Shown here: piece by piece, positions 40,613-50,795 of the stretch | Layout: every line of letters begins with the position of its first letter | Position numbering within the stretch: the first letter of the stretch is position 1 | Origin: Flavobacterium sp. Sd200 | GTDB taxonomy: Bacteria > Bacteroidota > Bacteroidia > Flavobacteriales > Flavobacteriaceae | Assembly (NCBI RefSeq): GCF_009826935.1 | Contig: NZ_WUMN01000006.1 | Location: forward strand, 158,212-222,211 | Direction: 5' to 3' | Length of the DNA: 64,000 nt | Notes under the pieces: generated by a model | Seen by the model: only the letters and a program-made list of their open reading frames with translations | Databases searched by the model: none | What the model was told of the DNA's origin: nothing | Translations under genes and position numbers: made by a program

Positions 40613-43120
40613 ATGCGCACCAAAGCCTTTATTTTCGTCGTTTTTTTCATTTCATGTTGCTTAAACGGGCATGCCCAAAGCGGCAGTTTACTGTGGTATG
40701 ACGGTACAGCACCCATTACATATTCGGCACCAAAAAGTATAGAGCCTGTGGTTAAAACAGCTTTGGGTATGTTTGCAGAAGACATGCAAATGGTTACAGG
40801 GAAGCTGCCACAACAGGTAACTGAAAATAAAGCGGGCATCCGCATTTTGCAATACGATAAAAAGCTCGCCAAAGAGCTTGCAAAACTTGGCGCTCCTGTA
40901 GACAGCCTTGCCATAAAGCCCGATGCCTTTTTTATAAAAGCAACCGGAAAACAAATACTGGTAGTGGGCAGCAATGCAAGAGGCACTGCCTATGGTATTT
41001 TAGAACTTTCGCGCATGGCAGGTGTTTCGCCATGGGTGTGGTGGGGCGACAGCACACCGCAAAAACAAAACAAACTAACCATTCCTGCTAATTTTACTAC
41101 GTTTCAGGCACCGTCTGTAGAGTATCGCGGAATTTTCCTTAACGACGAAGACTGGTCTTTGCAGCCCTGGAGCTGGAAACATTTTGACCCTCAGCCAAAA
41201 GACGGACTTATATCTGCCAAAGCTTATAAAGAGGTGTTTAAGTTGCTTATGCGTTTAAGGGCAAATGCAATATGGCCGGCTATGCATGGCGTTACGGTTG
41301 CTTTTTATAAAGTGCCGGGGGCTAAAGAAGCTGCGGACGAGTGCGGAATTGTTATTGGCACCTCGCATTGCGAGCCATTAATGCGTAATAACGTAGGCGA
41401 ATGGGACGAAAATGTGCGCGGGCATTTTAATTTTATTGATAATCATGATAATGTAATCGATTACTGGACCGAGCGGTTAAAACAAGTACACAACCTGCAA
41501 AACATTTATACCATTGGCATGCGCGGCATACACGACGGTTCTATGGAGGGGGTTAAAACCATGGAAGAAAAAACCACGGCCCTTCAAAAGGTTATTTATG
41601 AGCAGCGCGAACTTTTAGGCAAGTATGTAAATAAGGATGTTACTAAAATTCCGCAGCAGTTTGTGCCCTATAAAGAAGTTCTTGAGATTTATGAGAATGG
41701 CCTTGATGTGCCGGAGGATATTACACTTACATGGTGCGACGATAACTATGGCTACCTTACCCGCCTTAGCAATACTGAACAACAAAAGCGCAGCGGTGGG
41801 GCAGGGGTGTACTACCACCTGAGCTACTGGGGACGTCCTCATGATTATTTGTGGCTTACAGCCACACAGCCGGGATTAATTTATAACGAAATGCGCGAAG
41901 CATACAACCATAACGCAAAACGTCTGTGGATTGTTAATGTGCACGATATTAAGCCTGCGATTTATCATTTAGAGTTCTTTTTAGACCTTGCGTGGAATAT
42001 AAACTCAATAGCCCCGTCAACCGTTAGTGCGCACAGGGAAAACTGGCTAAAACGCGAGTTTGGCACAAACGCAGCAAAAAAACTGTATCCTGCCATGCTT
42101 GAATTTGACAGGCTTGCCGGAATTAGGAGGCCTGAGTTTATGGGATGGAGCAAGGTAGAGGAAGACAAGGCAAAATATAAGCGTGGATGGACTCCTGTTG
42201 TAGACACCGATTTCAGCCTTACAGAATTTGGAGGTGAGTTAGATCGTTACCTGTCTGATTATGATAAGATAAAATCTGTGGTGGCAACCGTTGAGAAAGA
42301 TATACCTGCTGAACGTAAGGATGCTTTTTTTGCAGCTATAAAATATCCCGTTTTTGGGGCAGCAGCTATGGCAACAAAACAGCTTGAGGCACAAAGGGCA
42401 CGTTCTATTGCAGCAGCAACTCCAAAGACGCAGTGGAACAGTAATGCGCAATTAGTATCGGCAGCGGCAAAAAGCACCAATGCCTACAATGAAATACAGC
42501 AGCTAACCGATTATTACAACAACACACTGGCCGGAGGCAAATGGAAATATTCTATGAATGCCAATCCGCGCGATTTGCCTGTTTTTGAAAAGCCAACTTT
42601 GCCGGAACTTTCTGTGCCATTGGTTAGCACTGATGCAAAAGCTCCGGAGGCGGTACCTTATAATCTTAAAGGGGTAATTGCAAAAAATGCCAGCCAGTAC
42701 ACTAAGGCTACTAAAGGGGCACAGGCCATACAGTCGTTAGGGCATAGCATGAAAGCCGTTGCGTTACCGAAAGACGGCTCGCTGGTATATGAATTTGATG
42801 CCGATTTTGATGGTCCTGTAGTGCTGCGAACGGCCCTTATACCTACACAACCTAACGATAAAGGAGGCGATCTTCGTTTTAGTGTACAGATAGATAATGA
42901 GACACCACAGGTATGCTCGCTTAAAGAGCCTTTTAGAAGCGAGACCTGGAAAAAGAATGTGCTGCGCGGTCAGGCTGTTAAAGAGACCAAACACAGCCTT
43001 ACAAAAGGCAAACACAAGCTAACCATTACGGCATTAGACAACCACATTGTAGTAGACCAATGGATGCTGGACACGAATGCTGACAGGCAGTTTTATGTGT
43101 TTCCTGTAAGTGTAAAATAA
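40613..43120 (+). CDS. glycoside hydrolase family 115 (xylan alpha-glucuronidase)
   Basis: The 835-residue protein has a signal peptide (FIFVVFFISCCLNGHAQ) and the GH115 pattern: VGSNARGTAYGILELSR, VEYRGIFLNDEDWSLQPW, LMRLRANAIWPAMHG, GTSHCEPLMRNN and LTWCDDNYGYLTRL. A C-terminal domain of about 180 residues ends in a jelly-roll-like module. GH115 enzymes remove 4-O-methyl-glucuronic acid from glucuronoxylan, probably in the periplasm here. It is not next to SusC/SusD genes. The LacI-type palindrome upstream suggests sugar-responsive control. Confidence 0.93.
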   Translation: MRTKAFIFVVFFISCCLNGHAQSGSLLWYDGTAPITYSAPKSIEPVVKTALGMFAEDMQMVTGKLPQQVTENKAGIRILQYDKKLAKELAKLGAPVDSLAIKPDAFFIKATGKQILVVGSNARGTAYGILELSRMAGVSPWVWWGDSTPQKQNKLTIPANFTTFQAPSVEYRGIFLNDEDWSLQPWSWKHFDPQPKDGLISAKAYKEVFKLLMRLRANAIWPAMHGVTVAFYKVPGAKEAADECGIVIGTSHCEPLMRNNVGEWDENVRGHFNFIDNHDNVIDYWTERLKQVHNLQNIYTIGMRGIHDGSMEGVKTMEEKTTALQKVIYEQRELLGKYVNKDVTKIPQQFVPYKEVLEIYENGLDVPEDITLTWCDDNYGYLTRLSNTEQQKRSGGAGVYYHLSYWGRPHDYLWLTATQPGLIYNEMREAYNHNAKRLWIVNVHDIKPAIYHLEFFLDLAWNINSIAPSTVSAHRENWLKREFGTNAAKKLYPAMLEFDRLAGIRRPEFMGWSKVEEDKAKYKRGWTPVVDTDFSLTEFGGELDRYLSDYDKIKSVVATVEKDIPAERKDAFFAAIKYPVFGAAAMATKQLEAQRARSIAAATPKTQWNSNAQLVSAAAKSTNAYNEIQQLTDYYNNTLAGGKWKYSMNANPRDLPVFEKPTLPELSVPLVSTDAKAPEAVPYNLKGVIAKNASQYTKATKGAQAIQSLGHSMKAVALPKDGSLVYEFDADFDGPVVLRTALIPTQPNDKGGDLRFSVQIDNETPQVCSLKEPFRSETWKKNVLRGQAVKETKHSLTKGKHKLTITALDNHIVVDQWMLDTNADRQFYVFPVSVK

Positions 43121-43358
43121 TCAGGAATTACAACAGATATGCTTACTGCAAGATTTTAAGAGCTTGCAGTAAGCAACACAGATTTGAATTTGGTTTATTT
43201 AACCTGTGGGGTTTTTAATTCCGCAGGTTTTTTTATGCTTTAAATTTACCGAAGGCTTGTATCATTATTAATATTTAATTTATATTGATTTTATTAAATT
43301 CCATTTTTGTAAAAATGTTGATAATTTAAAATGATAGAAAATTTATAAATGTTTATTG
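43121..43358. other. non-coding gap with two hairpins
   Basis: GCTTACTGCAAG (43141-43152) pairs with CTTGCAGTAAGC (43163-43174), a perfect 12-bp stem without a T-run. A proper terminator follows at 43201. The rest is AT-rich and featureless. Confidence 0.6.
43201..43234 (+). terminator. terminator of the GH115 gene
   Basis: AACCTGTGG (43201-43209) pairs with CCGCAGGTT (43221-43229, one G-T pair) and is followed by six or seven T. Confidence 0.9.
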
Positions 43359-43787
43359 ATGAGGAATTTAATATGCTTAATAGTGACTTTATTAATTGTA
43401 ATCAGTAATGGCTTTATTGGACATTATTTTCCTCCGAAAGGAATTACATTTACCCCAGTTGTAATTTCAGCAACATGTGCTATAACAATATATTGCACTA
43501 ATTTTAAATTGCTTTATAAAAGTGTTCTTGTATATCTATTTATTGCTTTAAATGATATTTCTATAAAATTATATTCAGGAGGAAGTCATGATAATGAAGG
43601 GCTGGGCTGGATCATATTATTCATGTTTATTGGTCTTGTGCCCGCATTTATAATGCTGCTAATAGAAATCATTACAAAAAAGAATGAAACTATATCGAGT
43701 AGGACAATTTCCGGAATTCTGTTTGTAATACTAATAAGTCTTCATCTCCATTTCTTAAAGCATTTAGGAATAGGGAAGGCCTATTAA
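43359..43787 (+). CDS. small hypothetical membrane protein
   Basis: A 142-residue AT-rich gene encodes four hydrophobic segments (LICLIVTLLIVISNGFIGHY, VVISATCAITIYC, GWIILFMFIGLVPAFIML, TISGILFVILISLHLHFL). I do not recognise a family. The ATG at 43359 is chosen over a TTG three bases upstream. It lacks a visible promoter and lies between GH115 and lepA; accessory or orphan gene. Confidence 0.55.
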   Translation: MRNLICLIVTLLIVISNGFIGHYFPPKGITFTPVVISATCAITIYCTNFKLLYKSVLVYLFIALNDISIKLYSGGSHDNEGLGWIILFMFIGLVPAFIMLLIEIITKKNETISSRTISGILFVILISLHLHFLKHLGIGKAY

Positions 43788-43793
43788 ACAAAA

Positions 43794-43815
43794 ACCCGGC
43801 GCATTAGCACCGGGT
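43794..43815. terminator. terminator shared by lepA and the small membrane protein gene
   Basis: ACCCGG (43794-43799) pairs with CCGGGT (43810-43815), with GC-type closing inside the loop. On the minus strand five T follow, as expected for the end of the lepA transcript. Confidence 0.8.
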
Positions 43816-43819
43816 CTAT

Positions 43820-43867
43820 TATCTTTAGTCTAAAGTCTTAATACTTTGTACTCAATACTTAGTAGTT
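43820..43867. repeat. degenerate tandem repeats after the lepA stop
   Basis: The stretch contains TTAGTCTAAAGTC and repeated TACTT/AGTA units starting at the lepA stop codon. The AGTCTAAAGTC part is nearly the same as the outer arm of the S23 cassette at 17418-17430. Confidence 0.4.
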
Positions 43868-45664
43868 CTAATCATTAAGTTTAAGTACTGCCATAAACGC
43901 TTCCTGAGGTATCTCTACGTTACCTACCTGGCGCATACGTTTTTTACCTTTTTTCTGTTTTTCAAGAAGCTTACGCTTACGCGAAATATCACCACCATAA
44001 CATTTTGCAGTAACGTCTTTACGTAAAGCTTTAACGGTTTCACGGCTAATTACCTTAACGCCAATTGCGGCCTGGATTGGAATATCAAATTGCTGGCGCG
44101 GGATAAGCTCTTTAAGCTTTTCGCACATCTTTTTACCAATGTTGTAGGCGTTGTCAGCGTGTATAAGTGCACTAAGTGCATCTACAGGCTGGGCGTTAAG
44201 CAGTATGTCTACCTTAACAAGGTTAGAGGTACGCATTCCAATAGGGCTATAATCGAATGAGGCATAACCTTTAGAAACGGTTTTTAAACGGTCGTAAAAG
44301 TCGAATACGATCTCTGCAAGCGGCATATCAAAGTTAAGTTCAACACGCTCTGTAGTCAGGTAAGTTTGGTTGGTAATAATACCGCGCTTTTCTATACACA
44401 GGCTCATTACCTGGCCAACAAAGTCGGCTTTGGTAATAATGGTAGCCTTAATATACGGCTCCTCTACATGGTCCAGCTTGCTTGGCTCCGGCAGGTCGCT
44501 TGGGTTATTTACAATAATAGCTTTTTCCGGTTCTTTTTTGGTGTAAGCGTAATAGGATACGTTGGGAACGGTTGTAATAACCGTCATGTCGAACTCGCGC
44601 TCTAAACGCTCCTGAATGATCTCCATGTGCAGCATACCCAGGAATCCACAACGGAAACCAAAGCCCAGTGCCGCCGAACTCTCAGCCGCAAATACAAGAG
44701 AGGCATCGTTTAGCTGCAGTTTTTCCATACTGTTGCGCAGCTCTTCATAGTCCTCTGTATCTACCGGGTAGATACCTGCAAATACCATCGGTTTAACATC
44801 TTCAAAACCGCTTACCATGTTTTGGGTAGGGTTTTTAGCATCGGTAAGCGTGTCGCCCACCTTAACCTCTTTTGCCTCTTTAATACCCGATATTAAGTAC
44901 CCTACATCGCCTGCGCTAACCACCTGCTTTGGCACCTGGTTAAGCTTAAGCGTACCAATTTCATCGGCAAAATATTCGTTGCCAGTAGCCATAAATTTAA
45001 TTTTCTGGCCTTTTGTTATCGTGCCGTTTATAACACGGAAGATAACCTCTATTCCCCTGAACGGGTTATAAACAGAGTCAAATATAAGTGCCTGTAGCGG
45101 TTCGGAAGGGTCTCCTTTTGGTGGTGGTATACGCTCTATAATTGCAGCAAGTATAGCTTCTACACCAAGGCCTGTTTTACCACTGGCAGGTATAATATCT
45201 TCCAGTTTGCATCCTAAAAGGTCTACAATATCATCGCTCACCTCTTCGGGGTTTGCGCTTGGAAGGTCTATTTTATTAAGTACCGGAATAATTTCAAGGT
45301 CGTTTTCCAGCGCAAGATACAGGTTGCTTATGGTTTGCGCCTGTATGCTCTGGGCTGCATCTACAATTAGCAAGGCACCTTCGCATGCCGCAATAGAACG
45401 CGATACCTCATAGCTAAAATCTACGTGGCCCGGAGTATCTATAAGGTTAAGTATATATTGCTCTCCCTTATAGGTGTATTCCATTTGTATAGCATGGCTC
45501 TTAATGGTAATGCCGCGTTCGCGCTCAAGATCCATATTGTCAAGCAACTGTGCCTGACTTTCGCGTTTGGTTACCGTTTGAGTGGCATCCAACAGTCGGT
45601 CAGCCAAAGTACTCTTACCGTGGTCGATATGCGCAATAATGCAAAAATTCCTAATGTGTTTCAT
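43868..45664 (-). CDS. lepA: elongation factor 4 (LepA)
   Basis: The 598-residue GTPase has G1 [16 protein letters not shown]3 [16 protein letters not shown]4 NKIDLPSA and the LepA-specific C-terminal domain ending [19 protein letters not shown] and [17 protein letters not shown]. It promotes back-translocation or ribosome recycling under stress. The length is the usual one. Monocistronic. Confidence 0.98.
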   Translation of the reverse strand: MKHIRNFCIIAHIDHGKSTLADRLLDATQTVTKRESQAQLLDNMDLERERGITIKSHAIQMEYTYKGEQYILNLIDTPGHVDFSYEVSRSIAACEGALLIVDAAQSIQAQTISNLYLALENDLEIIPVLNKIDLPSANPEEVSDDIVDLLGCKLEDIIPASGKTGLGVEAILAAIIERIPPPKGDPSEPLQALIFDSVYNPFRGIEVIFRVINGTITKGQKIKFMATGNEYFADEIGTLKLNQVPKQVVSAGDVGYLISGIKEAKEVKVGDTLTDAKNPTQNMVSGFEDVKPMVFAGIYPVDTEDYEELRNSMEKLQLNDASLVFAAESSAALGFGFRCGFLGMLHMEIIQERLEREFDMTVITTVPNVSYYAYTKKEPEKAIIVNNPSDLPEPSKLDHVEEPYIKATIITKADFVGQVMSLCIEKRGIITNQTYLTTERVELNFDMPLAEIVFDFYDRLKTVSKGYASFDYSPIGMRTSNLVKVDILLNAQPVDALSALIHADNAYNIGKKMCEKLKELIPRQQFDIPIQAAIGVKVISRETVKALRKDVTAKCYGGDISRKRKLLEKQKKGKKRMRQVGNVEIPQEAFMAVLKLND

Positions 45665-45801
45665 CTTCTTCCTTATATCATTTTTAAGGCATTGCGCCTT
45701 TCTTGCTCACGTATATGTTACCATGTTAAAGGTACGCGATTTAATCGGCAAATATAGTTAAAGTTAGCGGGTTTCAAATAGCCTGCATATTAAATAAAAA
45801 A

Positions 45802-45824
45802 ATCGGCACGCTATGCGTGCCGAT
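45802..45824 (-). terminator. terminator of GEVED gene 1
   Basis: ATCGGCACGC (45802-45811) pairs with GCGTGCCGAT (45815-45824) around TAT; seven T follow on the minus strand. Confidence 0.92.
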
Positions 45825-45850
45825 GTATATAAAAAGAGCTTTAAAAACGA

Positions 45851-48800
45851 TTAATAAACTATCCTTTTGCTCACTTTGCCTTTTGCAGTAAGTACTTCTA
45901 TGATAAGCACCTGTTGCTGCACCTGCAGGCCTGTAATTGCTGTATTGGTAGCATTAATGTTGCTTTGTGTATAAAGCTTAGCCCCACGAATGTCATATAC
46001 GTTAACGGCTGTCATTAAAGCTGTTCCGGTTTCAACATTTATAGCGTTACCCTGTTTGTAAACCAGTACGCTGTTTTTATCGAATTGCGGCACGTTTGTA
46101 TCCAGTATAGAAGCGGTTTCCCATGTACTGAACTCGCCATCGCCACAAATACTGCGCACAAACAAATAAACAGACGCTTCTGAATTATAAGGAACCGCTT
46201 CTACAAATATAGCTGTTGTTGGTGTTCCGCTGCCTGTTGGAGCGGTTGACGATGTGCTTAACACATATTCATACCCCTGTGGGAAATCGCCCAAAATTGG
46301 CGGACTCCAGCGCAGGTTGGCACTTGTAGCATCTACAGGTTCTATTGACGGTGCAAACGGAGGGAAACATGTAGGTGTTGGGCCAACAATAAGTGTATAA
46401 TCTTCTGCTTCGCCATTTGCTTCACCGCATGGTGCTATTACTGCGGCATTAACGGCATTGCGAATCCTCATCCTGTAGCTGCCCTCGGCAGTCCCTGCTG
46501 GTACAGATACGCTACCCAAGTTAGCAGGAGATGCTAAAAAGTTAGTGTTCAGCACTCGTTCGTTGTCTGAAAACTCATAATCGTTATTCCAATCCACCCA
46601 TGCATAATACATGTTCTCTGCTCCCCTGTGTGTTGCAGTAATGGCAAATGAGCCACCTGCATAGGTTGAAACGCTGTGCGTTGCAGTATAATCAGTATAT
46701 GCACTAAAACCTGTACCTGTGTTTGAAAAGTTGGTTTCGGCGCCTGTTGTGGTAATTCCTGTTATGTAGCTGTCCGGGTTAGTATTTTCCGGAATACAGT
46801 AACCAACAAAGAACTCATATGTTACCCAAACACTGTTGCCATCATTGCCGCAAACAGAACGAACGTGCAGGTAGCTGGTGGTGTTTAGTGTAATAGTAAC
46901 ATCAGGAATGCTAAGAGCTGTTGTATATTCTCCACTTTCAGGTGCTTCGCGAGAAGTTGTAACAGCATATTCATACCCTTCCGGAGTGCCAAGGTTAGGG
47001 ACTTCCCAGCTAACTGTTACTGTGTTAGCCGATGTAACCTCACTGCTAAGCCTGCGCGGCCTGTCGCACGCTGCAGGTTCTGTAAACGACCACTCAAAAG
47101 TATAGTTACCTGCATAAGTATCATAGCCGTCCATTACCCAATATACGGTTTGTGTCTGGCCTGTAGTATTTTCCCAGGATGTGCTTCGTGCCTCATCAAA
47201 AGTTGTAGTACAAAATACTATAGTGCTGTTGTTTGGCTCGCAACCACCGTAGAACAGTGTGCTTATAAAGTCGTAGTTGGTAGAAGTAAGTTCAATGTTA
47301 AAAGTATAACCGTTAGGAACTTCCACTTTATAGAAAATATCCGGAGCATCGCCAAAGCCACAACCTGGTGTAGACTCGTTGCCTGCATTAAGTGTACTGA
47401 ATGAATATGGGCTTGTAAGTGTAGCAAGGTCTACTGCTGTGCTGCATATATCGCCCGGCAGGTACCTGAACCTTTCAGAAATTACCCAGTTGCTGTAATC
47501 TCCGTCACCACAGTTTGTGCGCACGTGCAAGTAGTAGTATGTGTTGTTCTCCTCAAAAGTATAACCTGTTACAGTAGTTTCTGATGTTGCTGTTCCGGAT
47601 GCAGGCGGTGTTGTGCTTGTTGTTACAGCATACTCATATCCTGTTGGGGCATTGCCGTTGCGTGGGGCGTCCCAGCTAAGTGTTGCGGTTAGCGGTGCTG
47701 TTACGGTTGCTACAGGGCTTTCAGGAGTATAGCAGGTTGGCGGAGTTGTAATGTTAACAGTATAGTCCTCATAAGATGCGCCATACCTTGAATCGCAGGT
47801 AGTAACATCATACCATGGCGATACGGCTGCTATCCTCAAACGGTGGTTGCCCAATTCTGCGTTTTCAGGAATGGTAAACAGTCCTAAAATGTTTGTTGGG
47901 TTATTTTCAAGCGGCGCGCCACTGTAAACTTCCTCGGTTTCTTCAAAAACAAGGTTGTCGTTAAAGTCGATCCATATTTTTACATTGTAAATTACAGGAG
48001 TCACCAATGAGATGCTGAATTGCTGCGTTACACCCTGACCAATGTTTGCCACCTGCGCTGAATAATCGCCATAATGGGTTTCTTCATCTCCGGTAGTATT
48101 GTTTATGCTGCCAATGGTAACGTTTGTAATACCCTCGCCATCTGTAAATTCCGGAGCAGGCACACAATAGCCGTTATACAGTTCTATAGTAACCCACTCG
48201 CTATAACCGTCGTTACCGCAATTAGTTCTTACATGCAGATAGTTTAAAGCATTTAGCGTAACTGCAACATTGTTAACAGAAGTTTGGGTAGTTTCGGTTC
48301 CGCTTTCAGGCGCATCAGGCGTAGTCGTTACAGCATATTCGTATCCTGCAGGCGTACCGCCAAGTTGTGGAGCTGTCCATGATAAAGAGGCAAGTCCTGC
48401 GCTTTCTGTAGCCGCCTCGAAACCATCGGGTGTATAACAGCCTGGAGGCGTAGTAACGTTTACAGTGTAATCTTCATAAACGCCATATTCGTCAAAATCA
48501 CAAGGCACAGCATTGCCATAGTTTGTAGGGTTTGCACCTATTCTTAGACGGTGGTTGCCTAATGGTGCTGTTAATGGCACGCTAAGGTACCCTCTCAGTA
48601 CAGCCGTTACATCTGCAATGCTGGTACCTGTAAACACCTGTTCGTTCTCATCGTTAAAATCAAGGTCATCATTCCAGTCTACCCATATGCCTGTATTATA
48701 AGGTAGTCCGCTTGTGTTAAACGTAATGCTGAATTGTTTGTTAACACCTTGGCCAATGTTTACTACCTGTGCAGAATAATCGGCATAGTTACCTTCCTCA

Positions 48801-50425
48801 GCTTCGGTAGTATTGTTAATTGTACCTATTGTAAAGTTGATGATGCCGTTGCCATCTACACCACGTGGTGTAGAAATACAGTAACCATTATAATAAGGCT
48901 CTGTAAACCACTCGCTGTAATCTCCATTACCACAGTTTGTCCTTACGTGTATGTAGTTTGTGGTGTTTGCTGTAACTGCTACACCCGTTATGATCGTTTC
49001 GTTTTCTACAGTTCCGCTTGCCGGTGGTGTTGGCGTTGTTGTAATGGCATATTCATATCCTGCCGGAGCTGTACCAAGCCTTGAAGGGTCCCAGCTTATA
49101 TCGGCAATGCCCGCAGTAACGGTTGTTGCCAGTATGCTAACCGGAGCAAAACAGGTTGGTGCATCGACAACGTTAAGCGTATAATCTTCATAAGCACCAA
49201 GGTCCTGTCCGCATGGAGAGAATGTCTGGCCTATAAATACAAGAGCCCCGCCAACTCTCATGCGGTGTGTACCCAAAGCTGCATTGGCAGGAACGGAAAA
49301 ACTTCCTCTAAGGGTTTCTACAGCACGTCCTTCAGATCTTGAAAGATATACCTGCTCGCCATCGTCGTCAAAATCAAGGTCGTTATTCCAGTCTATCCAT
49401 ATAGATGTTTGGTATGAACTGCCTGTAGACAGCGTAATGCTGAATTGCTGCGTTGCGCCCTGGCCTACACTAACCTGCTGGGTGGTAAAATCGCCATAGT
49501 TGTTTTCTTCGGCACTTGTTTCGTTGTTAATAGAGCCTATAGTAACGTTTGTAATGCCTGTGCCGTTAAGCAATGGAGGCTGTGGAATGCAGTAACCATT
49601 GTAATAAGTTCCGGCAGACCATTCGCTGTAGTTGCCGTTACCACAGTTAGATCTAACAAAAATATAACCGGGAGCATTGGTTGGCACTTCAATATCGGTA
49701 ACAGATGTTCCGGTAACAGCGGTGCCTGATGCCGGCGGCGTACTGGAACTTGTAACCGCATATTCGTAGCCCGATGGCGTACCTGCCAAAGGAGCTGCCC
49801 AACGCACGTTTACCGTTCCGGATGCTGCATTGTCTACAATTGGTGTTCCTGGTATTAAACAAGTAGGAGGTGTTGTTACATTAACGGTATAATCTTCATA
49901 AGCTGCAGAATCGAATTCGCCCGGACAAGGCTGCACTATCCCGGCCCATTGCACTAAAGCACCTACCCTCATGCGGTGGTTGCCAAGAGTTGCCCCAGCA
50001 GGAACCGTGAAGTTGCCGCTAACTACATCTGAAGGCACATCCCCCGAAATACTTGTAAAAACTTGTTCACTGTTCTCAAAAACAAAGTTGTTGTTCCAGT
50101 CAATCCAAACCTTTACACTATAAGCTATCGTGGTTTCGAGGCGTATACTTACATTATAAGTGGCACCTCGGCCAATGTTTACTACCTGATCGGTATAATC
50201 GCCATAATTATCCCTTTCTATTCCGGTGTTGTTGTTAATACTGCCAATGGTTACATTGGTAATTCCCTGACCGTCTACATAGGTTGTGGCGGCATTACAA
50301 TAATCTTCCTGTGCAAAACCTGCGGCAGAGCCGAGGACAAGGAAAAGCGTTGCGAAAAAATTGCCCCGTGACCGATGTAAACATCCATTTGCCGCGTGCA
50401 ATAATTGTGAGTACGTTTTTGTCAT
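45851..50425 (-). CDS. giant GEVED/FN3 repeat protein with T9SS type C sorting signal, paralogue 1
   Basis: The 1524-residue protein has a signal peptide (NFFATLFLVLGSAAGFAQ), then alternating GEVED domains (VxIGSINNxT...GxYEDYTxNV, about 140 residues) and fibronectin-III-like domains (GYEYAVTTS...YLHVRTNCG, about 90 residues): four GEVED units, a pre-peptidase-like module (DICSTAVDLATLTSPYSF), FN3, a fifth GEVED, FN3. The C-terminus (KNSVLVYKQGN, VYDIRGAKLYTQ, GKVSKRIVY) is a type C signal for the type IX secretion system. It is probably a cell-surface or matrix adhesin; no catalytic domain is seen. It is a paralogue of the gene at 50796-56009. Confidence 0.9.
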   Translation of the reverse strand: MTKTYSQLLHAANGCLHRSRGNFFATLFLVLGSAAGFAQEDYCNAATTYVDGQGITNVTIGSINNNTGIERDNYGDYTDQVVNIGRGATYNVSIRLETTIAYSVKVWIDWNNNFVFENSEQVFTSISGDVPSDVVSGNFTVPAGATLGNHRMRVGALVQWAGIVQPCPGEFDSAAYEDYTVNVTTPPTCLIPGTPIVDNAASGTVNVRWAAPLAGTPSGYEYAVTSSSTPPASGTAVTGTSVTDIEVPTNAPGYIFVRSNCGNGNYSEWSAGTYYNGYCIPQPPLLNGTGITNVTIGSINNETSAEENNYGDFTTQQVSVGQGATQQFSITLSTGSSYQTSIWIDWNNDLDFDDDGEQVYLSRSEGRAVETLRGSFSVPANAALGTHRMRVGGALVFIGQTFSPCGQDLGAYEDYTLNVVDAPTCFAPVSILATTVTAGIADISWDPSRLGTAPAGYEYAITTTPTPPASGTVENETIITGVAVTANTTNYIHVRTNCGNGDYSEWFTEPYYNGYCISTPRGVDGNGIINFTIGTINNTTEAEEGNYADYSAQVVNIGQGVNKQFSITFNTSGLPYNTGIWVDWNDDLDFNDENEQVFTGTSIADVTAVLRGYLSVPLTAPLGNHRLRIGANPTNYGNAVPCDFDEYGVYEDYTVNVTTPPGCYTPDGFEAATESAGLASLSWTAPQLGGTPAGYEYAVTTTPDAPESGTETTQTSVNNVAVTLNALNYLHVRTNCGNDGYSEWVTIELYNGYCVPAPEFTDGEGITNVTIGSINNTTGDEETHYGDYSAQVANIGQGVTQQFSISLVTPVIYNVKIWIDFNDNLVFEETEEVYSGAPLENNPTNILGLFTIPENAELGNHRLRIAAVSPWYDVTTCDSRYGASYEDYTVNITTPPTCYTPESPVATVTAPLTATLSWDAPRNGNAPTGYEYAVTTSTTPPASGTATSETTVTGYTFEENNTYYYLHVRTNCGDGDYSNWVISERFRYLPGDICSTAVDLATLTSPYSFSTLNAGNESTPGCGFGDAPDIFYKVEVPNGYTFNIELTSTNYDFISTLFYGGCEPNNSTIVFCTTTFDEARSTSWENTTGQTQTVYWVMDGYDTYAGNYTFEWSFTEPAACDRPRRLSSEVTSANTVTVSWEVPNLGTPEGYEYAVTTSREAPESGEYTTALSIPDVTITLNTTSYLHVRSVCGNDGNSVWVTYEFFVGYCIPENTNPDSYITGITTTGAETNFSNTGTGFSAYTDYTATHSVSTYAGGSFAITATHRGAENMYYAWVDWNNDYEFSDNERVLNTNFLASPANLGSVSVPAGTAEGSYRMRIRNAVNAAVIAPCGEANGEAEDYTLIVGPTPTCFPPFAPSIEPVDATSANLRWSPPILGDFPQGYEYVLSTSSTAPTGSGTPTTAIFVEAVPYNSEASVYLFVRSICGDGEFSTWETASILDTNVPQFDKNSVLVYKQGNAINVETGTALMTAVNVYDIRGAKLYTQSNINATNTAITGLQVQQQVLIIEVLTAKGKVSKRIVY

Positions 50426-50795
50426 TTAAAAGTGTTTATTGTTGTGTTCTTAAAAATACAAATTATAGCTACGGTTGTTTATAACCCTTATTTAATTAAT
50501 AAATACAAAACAGTACACTTAAAAACCGACTTTATTGATATTGTAAATCGCCTAAAAACGTTTTTAGAATAAGATATTGTCATTTTTTTAAGAATTATGG
50601 AACAATTCGATTTTATGAATTTTTATCAAAAAACATGGTAAAAACGCGAGTTGTAGTAGGATTAGTTGTTTTTAATATTAAAAAAATATGATTTTTATTT
50701 AAAATTTATATAACATTCCTTATGGTGTTTATAGTTATATATAACAAAAAGCCCCATGCAACGCATGGAGCTTTTAGAGAACACATCACAAATAT
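50426..50795. other. 370-bp AT-rich gap between the two GEVED genes
   Basis: No gene is seen. It holds the terminator of paralogue 2 at its right end and, presumably, the promoter of paralogue 1 at its left. TATAATTTG near 50470 (minus strand) has only one base between TA and TTTG, so it does not fit the -7 consensus. TTTTTAATATTAAAAA near 50668-50683 is palindromic. Confidence 0.6.
50747..50775 (-). terminator. terminator of GEVED gene 2
   Basis: AAAAGC-C-CCATGC (50747-50759) pairs with GCATGG-A-GCTTTT (50763-50775) around AAC with one mismatch; T-rich on the minus side. Confidence 0.88.
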